From NCBI RefSeq assembly GCF_963678635.1, contig NC_087071.1, positions 7,083,624-7,147,623 on the forward strand: a stretch of 64,000 nucleotides of DNA, given 5' to 3'. The translations under genes and the position numbers were made by a program. Positions 33,207 through 45,200 of this stretch are shown here, in pieces. Each line of letters begins with the position of its first letter. Position 1 is the stretch's first letter. The notes beneath the pieces were generated by a model, which was given only the letters and a program-made list of their open reading frames with translations, searched no databases and was not told the origin of the DNA. Origin of the DNA: Symsagittifera roscoffensis (lineage: Eukaryota > Xenacoelomorpha > Acoela > Convolutidae).

Positions 33207-36200
33207 TCACAGCACTTTACACATGCTCTTCTTTGTCACCCAGGGGTTGGTGTCCTTTAGAGACCCGTTCAAGAAGGGGTCTGACTGCATGTTGGAGTGG
33301 CAATAGTGCACTAATGAGGGAATTGTCTGGGATAGTGGCAGTCGATTCAGCTTCGCTTCTTGTCTCAGTTGCATCACCTATAGAAAGAATCGAATTAACT
33401 ATTCAATTTTTTTTCTTTATCAAGCTTAAAAACGTGAGAAAATTATTTTTTTTCCTCAAATCGCACGATCTGCAAATGTATTACAACCAACTATTGAATT
33501 TTTTGGTATAAAAACTTTGGAAGAGGTGATAATTGTTTTTTTTTCTCAGTTGCAACACCTCTAAAAAGAATTATATAATTTTAACTTTTTCTTTTTAAAA
33601 AAAGTTAAGAAACGTTATTTGCAGAAGAAAGATACGCCATAAGAGAAGTATTCTGTTTTTTTACTAGAAAAATCATTTCTACTTTTTTAAATTCTGCAGA
33701 AAAAAATCATCGAAAAAAGAATCAACAGCTAATGTAAAAATTACCATTGAATCTTTCATTTTGAGCTTTTGAACAAAAATGATTCTTGGAATTGAGAGAG
33801 CATAACGTTTCTTTTTTTTACGAGACTGGCTGAAACTTTTTTGATTTCCTCAAATAAATTTTTTGTTGAAATTTTGCTTTAACGCCCAAGATTTGGAAGA
33901 TCATTTTTTCTCAATTGCAAAACATGCTGAATAAATGGAACAAATCTTCAGAACTACTTTATTTGAACCTGACAGAAAAAAAACATGAGATCTTCTAAAG
34001 AGTGTTTTTTAATATCAATTAGAACTCTGCAAAAAAATTGAGAAAAAGAGGAGACGGTCACTGTGCAAGTAGCAAAGAATGTTTCGACCACTTTATTTGA
34101 AAAATAAAAAGTTTAGGCCATCATTCGAGTGTGGCGTGAAGCCAATATCTGAAAAAAATGTTAAAACTTCACTTTTGGTCTTATTTATTGTCTTTCGCGA
34201 ATCAAATAAAAAACCTCAAAAATTAAGCACAAGCGTCATCTTAAAAGATTGAATTTTTAGAAAATGATTTTCCCTAAAATCCAATTTTCAACTTGTTGTT
34301 TGAATCCCGATTGACAGGATTTCATTATGATTTGTCATTCAATTCATTTTGATTGTGATTTGCGTGGGATTCAAAAGTTAGAAAAAAATATTTCAGTGGG
34401 TGAAACAAAACTCAGCAGAATATCTTGATGAATTGTTTGGAAAATAGAACCTTTTTCCAGGCTTTCACCTTTATTTGCATGAAAAAACATCAGCAAAAAA
34501 CCTTCCGTGCTTGTTTTTAAAACTTTTCCCTCTAACAATAACAAAAAACGCGTTTTTTTTGTTTCAAATTGGCCAAAGTAGTTCGATAGATAATTTGATC
34601 AAAGTAGCTCATCATTAAAATTTCGAAAAGCTATGTCAGAGAATTTTCGTTTAAGTTTTGCACTCTTAGCATCATCTTCTTTCAAAGATTAAAATTGCAA
34701 TAAAAAACTGCTGAAAAACTCAAAGTTTGTTGCATAGAGTAACTTCTTATGCATGAAAACTTATCTGACCTTACGAATTTATCTGGCCAAAGCATGCCAA
34801 AACAAAACAGTCCGGAAAAGTATGAAAATGAACTAAAAAACAGTCCGGTACGAAACAGTCTGAAAAACAGTCCCAAGTAAAAATTGTTTTAACAAGCTGG
34901 TAGGCCGAGAATTGCCCTTTGTTCAACAAACATAAAGAACAAAATACTGAACGCCTCAGTCGCACCAAGGGGTTGCGAGCCTGCCAACAGAGGGTAGGAC
35001 TTACTACGAAATTTAGAGCCGGCAACCTTAAACCGGACTGTTTTGTATTGGACTGTTTTTTTTCCTACATTACATGATTTTTTTGACTATTTTGTATTGG
35101 ACTATTTAGTATATGCACCCTTAATTAATTGCCTGATAACGTTTTTCTGAAAACAAACAGCTATATTCTCATCAATGATGTTTATCGGAAAAAATCCCGG
35201 GTTGACCTCCATACACCGAAACTGCTTATCATACGATTCCATACAATAAAAATCATTTTCATACCATTCCATACATCAAGTGTATAGAGAAAATGCTTGC
35301 CATACATTTTTCATACATTTTCGAAAAACAGTAGAAAAAAAATTAAACCATTTCTGCGGCTTTTTGAGAACAGTTGAACAGAGTGGTGACCAAAAAACTG
35401 ATTTGATTTTTTTTGAAAAAAAAATGCTTACCATACAATTTCCATATACGACACAAAAATTTTTCAGTAGAAATTTTGAATACTTGCCCCGAAAACTTGT
35501 TTGTTTTTTTTACGCAAACAAACATTTTCCGAAAAATATATTTTTTTCTTTTCACTTAAACTTTTTGTTTTCAAAACACTGAAATTTCCTATTTATTTTG
35601 TATGGCGTGTTTTTGTATGCCTTGATCATTGTCTGATAAACTGAAAATTCAAACATTTAAAATAATTATCATTGACTAATTTTGCCAAAACTTGAAAGTT
35701 TGTTACTTTTGTTATATAATTTTTGAAAGACATCTCGAAGACATTTCAGGTCGTTTTCCATGCTTTGTAAATGCAAGACCGTCTAGCCTTTGGTGCTTTG
35801 AGTAACCAAGGTCTTTGTCACTTGTGTTCGGTTGCAAACACATCCAAAAATTTAACAGAAAATAAATGTAGCAACAAAAAACAACTTTTTGATTTATGGA
35901 GAAAACCCATATCATTCAATTTCCATTTATGGGAAAATGTTTATTATAACGATTTCATACAATTTTCTGTATGTACGGAATTGTATGGAACTTTATGAAA
36001 AAAAATTTCCCATTTATGAGAATTAAATGATAAGCATTTTTGGTAAACCCGGGTTATATTAGTCTTTTATACCAGCAAAAAGTTTAGCTACAACAGGCGG
36101 TTTTAAAAAAAGCAAATAGCCTATTTCGGAAGAAGTTTGCATCTGAATTCTAATTATGCATGTATTGACTTGCCGAAAATTGAAAGTTACTTATTTTGGA

Positions 36201-37027
36201 TTGAGAACTGCTTTGTCTATTCAATGTTTTGATATTAATTATAATCAGTAAAAAAAATGAAACTAACAAAACTAATTAAAAATATCAATCTGGCAAAATC
36301 AAGCATAACTGACCTTGAGACATCAATTCTGTATGAAAAGTCTTAAGCCTTAAGTTTTTTGTCTCCATAGTAAAATAGTTCTCACATTTAATTTTTTTAA
36401 ACAGGGATTTTGCTTTTCTTCATTATATTGACAGATTTTCATTTTTTTGCTTTATATTTTTTTATATCAGACCTGTTTCTGTTCTTTCATCAACATCCGC
36501 TTGGAAAATCCTGAACTGCCATGAGTCGCCGGAGTGTTCTGGTAGCTCATCTTCTGCTGATACTGATGACTCATATTGCCCATTCCAACATGCTGTTGGG
36601 CCATGATTTGGGGCATAGAATGGGCTCTATGGTCAAAAATTGAAAGGGTGATTCTAACAATAAACAATTGAAATAATTTGTTGTTTTTCTGTGGAATTTT
36701 GGGCACTAAGCAAAGTATTTCGGAAAGAAATGTTTGACGATTTACTTCAGAGTTATTTTCATAAATTACAATTTACAAAACAATATACATTTTAGTTATT
36801 TTTGAGATTTCCGACAATCGCCCGCCAGAATTTTGTTTTTTTTTTAATGAAATTTTTTCATGAAAATTTTTTCTTCGAGGTTATTCAAAAAGTTTTAAAA
36901 GACTCAGCACAATTTTTGAAAAAATTTCAAACGTTTAGAATCAAAACAAAATGAATTATTGGAAATTTTCATAGTTTTTTACAAAACTGATTTTCAAATT
37001 GAAAAAAAAATGTCTCACCTGCTCGTC

Positions 37028-37063
<36 letters not shown>

Positions 37064-37641
37064 TGATGTTGTTGTTGATTTCCATAGTAAAGATTATCTC
37101 TGCCCCCGATCCCTCCTTGCGTGTAAGTTGACTGAGTGTACTGTGCATATTGGGGGGTGTAGCTGTAGTCTAGGGGGGCACCCCCGTAGTAGTTCCGAGT
37201 GAGGGGGTCCCTCGCAACCAGTCTGAAGTAAAAAAAACAGAGGAAGCAAAAGAAAACAAGGTTGTCCAATATTTTTCGTGAAAGCGTGGACACAAAAATT
37301 CGTTTCTTTGAATAATTTGTTCATATTTTGAAATTATCATAATTTTTTTGTTTCAACAAATTCACAAAATTTATAGTGTTACGTTTGTCATTTATCCGAT
37401 TATGATATTGGACCTTAATTACATGTGCATGTTACAAGATGTCATTAACTGCAAAAATAATATCGGGTCCAGATCGGATATATGACAACTACAAAGGCTA
37501 TAAAGTCGCCATTTTGATCTAACAAATACAAAGGTTTTGATTGAAATTTTTGAGGTTATGTTATCATTGGCGACATTGAAATGGAAAAAAAAGAATCAGT
37601 TCAAAAAGAAAGAGATTAATTTAGTACCTGTTTGAATCCAT
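33207..37641 (-). CDS. G-protein gamma subunit with long N-terminal extension, four exons
   Basis: Exons: 37641-37628, 37222-37019, 36626-36473, 33377-33207. The phases agree at all three joins (AG|A, AG|A, then phase 0) and the borders are GT-AG, giving 180 residues. The C-terminal 56 residues are a clear G gamma domain: LRQEAKLNRLPLSQTIPSLV, then HYC, SDPFL, NPW (usually NPF) and a CaaX box CKVL, whose final Leu suggests geranylgeranylation. The known role of the family is to pair with G beta and anchor the dimer at the plasma membrane. Unlike the usual 65-75 residue proteins, this one begins MDSNRLVARDPLTRN and carries about 120 residues of Tyr/Gln/Gly-rich and Gln/His-repeat sequence (residues 55-72) before the helix that starts near KRMLMKEQKQ. 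The 14-base first coding exon is the weakest part; the ATG and its AG|gtacta donor fit exactly, but another first exon is possible. The neighbouring divergent gene is a receptor. Confidence 0.88.
34801..35047. mobile_element. Inverted-terminus element, about 245 bp
   Basis: acaaaacagtccgg at the left pairs exactly with ccggactgttttgt at the right, a 14-base terminal inverted repeat, with further aaacagtcc/ggactgttt copies just inside and outside. The interior is less AT-rich and includes ccaaggggttgcgagcctgc, which faintly resembles a tRNA T arm. It lies in the third intron of the G gamma gene. Confidence 0.5.
35198..36055. mobile_element. Rep-C element with CCCGGGTT ends
   Basis: The left end, cccgggttgacc, is the inverse of the right end, ggtaaacccggg, with one mismatch. 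Just inside both ends are many inverted words such as cttatcatac/gtatgataagc-type sequence. The interior contains gcttt..gagtaacc and aacacatccaaaaa blocks shared with 47985-48870. No transposase is present, so this is a non-autonomous DNA element. It lies in the third intron of the G gamma gene. Confidence 0.6.
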
Positions 37642-37979
37642 TTCTACACTGTTTATAATTTATGAGTAGATGATTTATGAACTTATGAATAGTTAACTGA
37701 TCAATACACAATATGAAAATTCGAAGCTTGATACGAACTATGAAAGTTCTTTTTCAGTCAAGATTGATTTTAACAGATAAATCATAACCTGGTTATTAAA
37801 AAACTTCGCTGCAAGTGTAGCTGGTAGAATATTTGTCTTACTTGATTTTGCGTTTGGAGTGAATCACACAAGTAACCAAAACTAAACATGACAACTCATA
37901 TTTATAATATGCAAATAAAGCTGATGATATTAAAATTGAATTGATATTTTTCTATTATAACTACAGGATAATGAAAAAA

Positions 37980-38810
37980 CACAACGATCTTAAAAAATGC
38001 TCAAAGATTTTGAAGTACGTCTTGACATCGCAGCAAAGGACTTCATTGAATCAGACCAATGACCACCTCGACGTTCAAGACGTACAGATCCAAGTTACAA
38101 GGCATCCCCTCCAAATTCGAGCTTCACGCCACTCCCAAACAAGATCGAAACACAGTTCTCCACCGAACAAGAACAAAATATCATAACAAGCCATTTGGAA
38201 ATCAGATTGATTTTGTTAGCGGTCACAGTCATTGTTGAATGACAAAACGATACTCACGATTCCAGCTATCTGGAGCTTCCTCCTCCATGAACGGAATGAA
38301 AATGATGCTCGGGAAATACAAACGACCATCATCCACCCTCCGTTACAGATAGATGTCAAAGAACAAAAAACTCTGTAAACCCCGGTTGGGTGGAACCAGA
38401 TCCAAACTATAATTTAATATTGGTAATAATTTAGATATTTTATCCCTATAAAATATTAAGGACTAGCCAATCACACTCCATCAAACTAACAACCCACTTA
38501 TTTGTAAGTGCTGAAATTACTTGTAATTTCAGCACTAGAGAGATTTGAATTTAATTTACAACTTAGTTGCTTTCTCCAAGAGACCGACTCGTAGCAAAAC
38601 CAGTATACTCTAGATCTATTGAGACTAAGAGATATAAGAGTAAGATTAAGATCTGTTTTAGACTAAGAAGTTGCACGACTCTATCCGACCGAAAATAAGA
38701 TAGCGTGACGAGCAGACGGTGTACCCTATCTGAAATTACTCTATGAGTTAGACCTTAGGACATAACTCAAGTCGGTTCAATTAACAAAAATCTTGTTTAA
38801 ATTCAATTCT
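37980..38810 (+). mobile_element. Possible decayed retroelement end
   Basis: The block stands out by base composition. From about 38000 to 38230 it has interrupted frames of coding-like composition with a hydrophobic run near a stop (RLILLAVTVIV). It is followed by non-coding sequence starting near tgtaaaccccggttgggtgg that could be LTR-like. It contains a strong hairpin at 38507-38536. No recognisable retroviral domain was found, so the assignment is tentative. Confidence 0.3.
38507..38536. repeat. Perfect 14-bp hairpin
   Basis: agtgctgaaattac is followed after a two-base loop by its exact complement gtaatttcagcact. It may be part of the putative retroelement end around it, or a terminator or processing signal; function is unknown. 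Confidence 0.7.
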
Positions 38811-39240
38811 CAGAGAAAAGGTTTCGCGCAACTTCAAAAAATTTTCTTTGTCCCTTTTTAATTGACGTTTAGCAAAGGCGCCTGGGGGGTTAAGTTTTTA
38901 AGACTTAAATAAAAAGTTTCAGAAGTTCTTTTCAAATTCCATTTATTCGAAAACTAATTTTTTGTTAATTGTTTTGTTGTTATTTTAGGGCGCCAGTAAT
39001 TAACGTCAAAAAATGGGTTAAAAAGAGTTTATTTGTTTTTTCGAATAATGCATTTGAATTAAAAGGCGCCCAAAATCTGTTCTCCCTGAATTGAATTAAA
39101 TCAACTTTTCTTTCTTCTAACCAACTAGAAAACAGATTTTCGCCCTAAAAGTCAGAACCTTCAAAGATTGTTTTTAAAAACCTATTTTTTTGTGAAACCA
39201 AAGTTTTCTGAAACAAAAGGAGGAAACATATCTCTCAAAC

Positions 39241-42200
39241 ATGTCATCAGTATTAACAGCAGTAATACCGAACTCAACATCTTTTGATCTGTCTGAGCGC
39301 GAGCCACTGATTTTGCCTCCTTTGGAAGTCATGCTGGCTACAATCGTCGGTAACTTCCTCTCAATCTTCTCTCAAATCATCGTCATCATGATTTCTCTAG
39401 GGCTAGACGGCGACAACTCCGCCCAGACAATCATGATTGTTCAGTCAGTGGCCGAAATCATAAAGAGAGTGAGCACGTTTCCGCTGGTGCTTTGTGGCCT
39501 GACAGGTAAATAGACTTCAAACTAATATACCCAAAAGTTACACCGATCACTATTTAGCCAGATAAAACTTTGTTGAATTATTTTTATAGTTTCTTTTTCT
39601 TTTAGGTTGTTTTTATTGATTTATTAAAATTTTTTATAATTTATACAGTTTTTCTATTTATTCTTTTAGTTTTTTTATATTATGTTTGTTCATTTATATT
39701 TATTACTTCATTCAATGTTTATTTAATTTTTTTTCTTACAGTTCTGCTACGACCATTTGCAAAAGAGGGAGGAACTTTGTATTCGCGTGTGTTCTAGTTT
39801 TTATTTCTTTTTGTTTTCCTCGCCAAATTAGGTATCACAAACAATAAGCTGAATGGGTCTAGTGATATATCAAACTAAAGTTATTTTCAGTTACGATATT
39901 AGGAAACGTTGAAAAATATCTCTCAATGTCGAGAAAAACGCGTTTGAACTTTTGGGTTTTGTTCTAAATTCGAGCGGATAAAACAAGCAAGTATGTTAAT
40001 TGTGCGTAATTTAGGTCATTTACAATAGCCTTGTTGGGTTAAACTTAGTTTTACTTTCAGCAAAATTTGTTTCTCGAATCTTTTCAATGCTTTTTTGGGA
40101 AACAAAAAGTTCAGAAATTCAAAAACTCTCAGCAAAAAATGTTATTCTACTTTTTCTAATTGTTTATCAATAATTTTTTTTAGTAGTCTTTTTTCTGAAA
40201 TTATTGCCGTCCAGTTTGCGTTTTTCATCAATACTTACGTCTAGTTGTTCGTTCAGATCCTCTCATCACTTCTAGCGAAAAATTTATATAATTTCAACTT
40301 TTAATTTCTAAAATTTTCTATTTTTTGCTCTTTTATCTACTCACTGAATCATTGAGTGAATAATTTATAGTTTTTTTGTTAATTTTTTGATTATAGTTTT
40401 TTTAAACTTTGATTCCTAAGTTTTTTGGTTTTGCTTGTTATTTCCTTATTTTTTCTTACAGTTTTTGTTTTTTCATGATTTCATTTAAAAATCTTTTTTT
40501 TATTAACTTTTTAGTTTGTTTTTCAACTATTTTTTTCAACTTTTCTACTATTTTAAATGTTTCTGCCTTGTTCTTACCAATTGGTTTTTTATTTGTTTTT
40601 TTTTTGTCTTTTTAACTTATCTATTTGACTTTCGATTTTTTTCTATTCAGTTTTTTTAGAAACTTTTTTGTTCATTATTTTTTTTTTCATGTATTCATTA
40701 ATTCGTATAATTAAACCAATATGAAACAAAAATTGATTTGAAAATCAAAGCAATTTCTGGGACACCTAGCAAATGATTCAGCGCACGTTTTCTGTTTTTT
40801 ACTTTAGTTAAGAAATCGGTAATGTGCTATCCATTTGCGTTTTCTGGGCTTGTTTATGCAATTAGCTCAATTTTCAAACAGTATTTTCGAGATGGAAGGG
40901 CAAAGAGCGCACAAGCTCAAATTCAATACAGCGCCGCAACTTTGTCTTGACAACAATTTACTGCAATTTTATCTCGATTAATTTAGAAGGCTCTCTAAAG
41001 CTACGGGTTTGTTTTTCTGCTATTGTTCCGACTTTCGATACGAAAGTAACGGAATATTTGTGCTCGGGGTGGTTTTTTGTAGACAAATTTCGACTTTTTA
41101 ACTAGCCATTTTCGACGTAACTTTTAAAAATCAAACGAAAGGTATTGTTTTCTTTAACTCATAATTGAAGAAATGTTTCACCTGTGATCATTTTTCGTAA
41201 AGTTACGGGGGTTTAAAGATTGCCATTTTGGCCAATTTGGGTCAATTAACGCGCGATATGTTTCGCGCTATTAACGCGTAAGCGGAGATTAAATACGTCC
41301 TAGAAATTGTTCCAAGTTGGTTGAAAGAAGCTTATTTTGCTTATTTTGATCTGATTTTGCTCGAAAACTTTTTTGAAAACGTTTTCGAAACCTTTGGACT
41401 TTTAATAAAAAGAAGTATTCAAGAAAAAATTCATAGATTTTTGGAAACAATTTTTTTTGCCTGCTCCATAGACAGTTTTTGAAACACATTTAAAAAAAAA
41501 TTTTCAGCTACACTTCATGTTCAAAATTCTAGTTGAGGCAAGTTTTTTTCAACAAATTTGATTAATCTTAAATGAAGTAAAACAGCTCGCTTTGTCATCG
41601 CATAAAAAAACAGTGTTAGAAATTGTTCGAAGTTGGTTGAAAGAAGCTTATTTGCCATAATTGATTTGTTACAAGGACTGAAAGCTATCTTTTTGTACTT
41701 AATATGGCGTGTGGGGGGTCGATTTTAAGATTTTTTTTTGTCATTTTGTTTTATTTTGTTTAGTTTTTTCATATTATTCTTGCTCCATAAACCCTAAAAG
41801 GCAGTCGCAAGATTCAGGGCTCTGCCCTGACACGAGCAGTCTTGTTTTATTTTGATCTGATTTTGCTCGAAAACTTTTTTGAAAACGTTTTCGAAACCTT
41901 TGGACTTTTAATAAAAAGAAGTATTCAAGAAAAAAATTCATAGATTTTTGAAAACAATTTTTTTTGCCTGCTCCATAGACAGTTTTTGAAACACATTTTA
42001 AAAAAATTTTCAGCTACACTTCATGTTCAAAATTCCAGTTGAGGCAAGTTTTTTTTCAACAAATTTGATTAATCTTAAATGAAGTAAAACAGCTCGCTTT
42101 GTCATCGCTTAAAAAACAGTGTTAGAAATTGTTCGAAGTTGGTTGAAAGAAGCTTATTTGCCATAATTGATTTGTTACAAGGACTGAAAGCTATCTTTTT

Positions 42201-45200
42201 GTACTTAATATGGCGTGTGGGGGGTCGATTTTAAGAATTTTTTTTTGTCATTTTGTTTTATTTCGTTTAGTTTTTTCATGTTATTCTTGCTCCATAAACC
42301 CTAAAAGGCAGTCGCAACATTCAGGGCTCTGCCCTGATACGAGCAATCTTGTTTTATTTTGATCTGATTTTGCTCGAAAACTTTTTGAAAACGTTTTCGA
42401 AACCTTTGGACTTTTAATAAAAAGAAGTATTCAAGAAAAAATTCATAGATTTTTGGAAACAATTTTTTTTGCCTGCTCCATAGGCAGTTTTTGAAACACA
42501 TTTTAAAAAAATTTTCAGCTACACTTCATGTTCAAAATTCTAGTTGAGGCAAGTTTTTTTTCAACAAATTTGATTAATCTTAAATGAAGTAAAACAGCTC
42601 GCTTTGTCATCGCATAAAAAAACAGTGTTAGAAATTGTTCGAAGTTGGTTGAAACAAGCTTATTTGCCATAATTGATTTGTTACAAGGACTGAAAGCTAT
42701 CTTTTTGTACTTAATATGGCGTGTGGGGGGTCGATTTTAATTTAAAAAATTTCAATTTTAAGAATTTTTTTTTGTCATTTTGTTTTATTTCGTTTAGTTT
42801 TTTCATGTTATTCTTGCTCCATAAACCCTAAAAGGCAGTCGCAACATTCAGGGCTCTGCCCTGACACGAGCAGTCTTGTTTTATTTTGATCTGGTGTTGC
42901 TCGAAAACTTTTTTGAAAACGTTTTCGAAACCTTTGGACTTTTAATAAAAAGAAGTATTCAAGAAAAAAATCAGAGATTTTTGGAAACAATTTTTTTTGC
43001 CTGCTCCATAGACAGTTTTTGAAACACATTTTAAAAAAATTTTCAGCTACACTTCATGTTCAAAATTCTAGATGAGGCAAGGTTTTTTTCAACAAATTTG
43101 ATTAATCTTAAATAAAGTAAAACAGCTCGCTTTGTCATCGCATAAAAAACAGTACGAGGCAAAACTAAGCGCATGATAGGCGCCCATTTTGTTTTTTGAA
43201 TTTCTCTGGAGCCCAGAGACAAGTCTTTAAACATGTCAAAGTTTTCTCGGAACGATCAAAGAAAACGAACGAACTAAAGAAGAACAAAGAGAGCGTTCTT
43301 GTTTTGGGAGTCCGGACACAACGCTAATTTTGGCCTCAAAAAGATGGCCGAAAAATTAAACTGCTGTAGAAGTACAAATTTTTGACTGATTTTTTTGTTA
43401 ACTAGTGACTGAAGTTTTATTTTTTTTTTCATAATTTACAGGACCGTTATAAAGCCCAAATTGATGTCTGCACTAAGAGCAAGCGAGCTTTCAATACTCA
43501 ACTGCGTTTAAATCATCCTTTTTGAACGAAATTGGAATTTTGATTTTGTTTAGGTGGTGATGGTTGGATATGTCTTTACCTTACGGATCTTGTTGCGTAT
43601 AACCTGAAGGAAGCTGTTATAAGATTCGCACGCTCTATCCCGGACGTTTTGGCATTCTTGCTGTCTTTCGATCGCTACATTGCTATTAAATACGCTGCCT
43701 GGTACCGGGAGAACTGCACCCGCAGAACAGCTTGGTACGTCGTAGCGCCTGCACTCCTCATCAGAGTACCAGATGTCGCGCTTATTCTGTGGATGTCGAA
43801 TTGGACGACTAGCGGTGACGGGTTCTCAAACACAACTTCGGTATAGTTTTTTTTTTCGTTGTAAATAAACCATCCGATAAATATAAACCAAAAATGCGCA
43901 GAGTGTACACACCAGCCAAAAACACAGCAGCCAAAAACACAACAGCCAAAAATACACCAGTAGAGTCATCGGCCAAATAAATGAAGTTCGCATAATTTTG
44001 AGAATTTGGTTATCCTGAGAAAATTTGGACGAATTGGGTAAAAAAACTGGAAAAAAAACCGAGTTGTTGCACAAGTTTTGCACTGAAATGTCTCATAAAT
44101 AAAGTTGTAAGCGAACAGTTTTGGTTCATTCCCAAAACACAGGCAAACTGTTAATAACGGAAGACCGAAACTTATGCACTCATTTCTCCTAATTACACAA
44201 CAAGAGCATGTTTAACCAACAGATCTGACATGCTAAATTTTTCCTTTGCTAAAAGTCAAGAACAACTAGAAAGGCCCATAATTTAACAGCATTAATCCAA
44301 ACACAACCAAGTTACACCAATTTAACTTTGACAAGTCAAAAACCCAGTAATTTTCAGCCCGAAACACTGAAAACCTAATCTATAACTTTGCTGTGATTTC
44401 AGAACTACCCAAGATACTGAATCAAATCTGACTCGCTTAATCTTTCCTTTGATAACATTCAAGAACAACTATAAAGGACCCCATTTCATCATAATATATT
44501 TCAGTTAAAGTTATATATTTTTAAATTTCTTCTAATCAAATTTTAAAAATAACGGTCCAAATGCTGAAAAGACATGTATATGGATTGTAGAACGTTGAAA
44601 TCAAACGATTTGTTCTGGGATTTATTTGTTTGCAAAAATCAGTGTGACTAATTAACTAAATCTTTTGTACAGAAATGACAACTGGAGACATGATTTCAAA
44701 ATTACAGAATAAAAAACAAAATTTTTATTTCAAAGTCTTAGAAAAAAGAATCCGATTCAAAGTAAGTGCTAAAAAACTTGAAACAAAAAAATATAAAGCT
44801 GAAAGAAAGCCCAATCTCTGATAAAAGCTCTGGTAAATATTTTGATCAGGTAAAATCAACAGCTCAATTGTAGAATGTCCAAAAAATCTTTCGGCTTTAA
44901 ACTGGATGATACACTTCGTTTCACATTGATTGTTTCAAATTTTAAACAAAAATCACAAATTCTTGTATACCACTTTATACTAATTGCATTGAATATTTAC
45001 TCAGAATGGCTTTCGAATAATCAAAAAATTTATTTATCAATATATCAAAACGCACTACTGATATATGTAACTGCTAACAACAAACTGGTACTTCCAAATT
45101 GCTTTCGTTTTGAAAAAAAAAAACAGAACATCCCTCAACACTAACAGACAAAACTATGTTTTGTTGTCGGAGATTTGCATGTTTCCAAGTTTTTGAAATT

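Larger units (their letters stand above)
37642..39240. promoter_or_regulatory. Shared upstream region of the divergent G gamma and receptor genes
   Basis: The two start codons face away from each other across 1.6 kb, so this stretch should hold both promoters. I see no defined promoter motif. The middle (about 37980-38810) is a less AT-rich block that looks like inserted sequence, listed separately. The receptor start at 39241 is preceded by aggaggaaacatatctctcaaac. Confidence 0.4.

Noticed and set aside
35712-35998. Opposing short frames inside the Rep-C element
   Set aside because: Both lie in repeated non-coding sequence that is also present, without open frames, at 48.5 kb.
41289-43029. 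Four near-identical 66-73 residue minus frames
   Set aside because: They are the same artefact frame in each unit of the tandem array; composition is repeat-like and there is no start context or domain.
44875-45144. 89-residue plus frame in receptor intron 2
   Set aside because: AT-driven composition with no domain; adding it would disrupt the phase-0 join of receptor exons 2 and 3.
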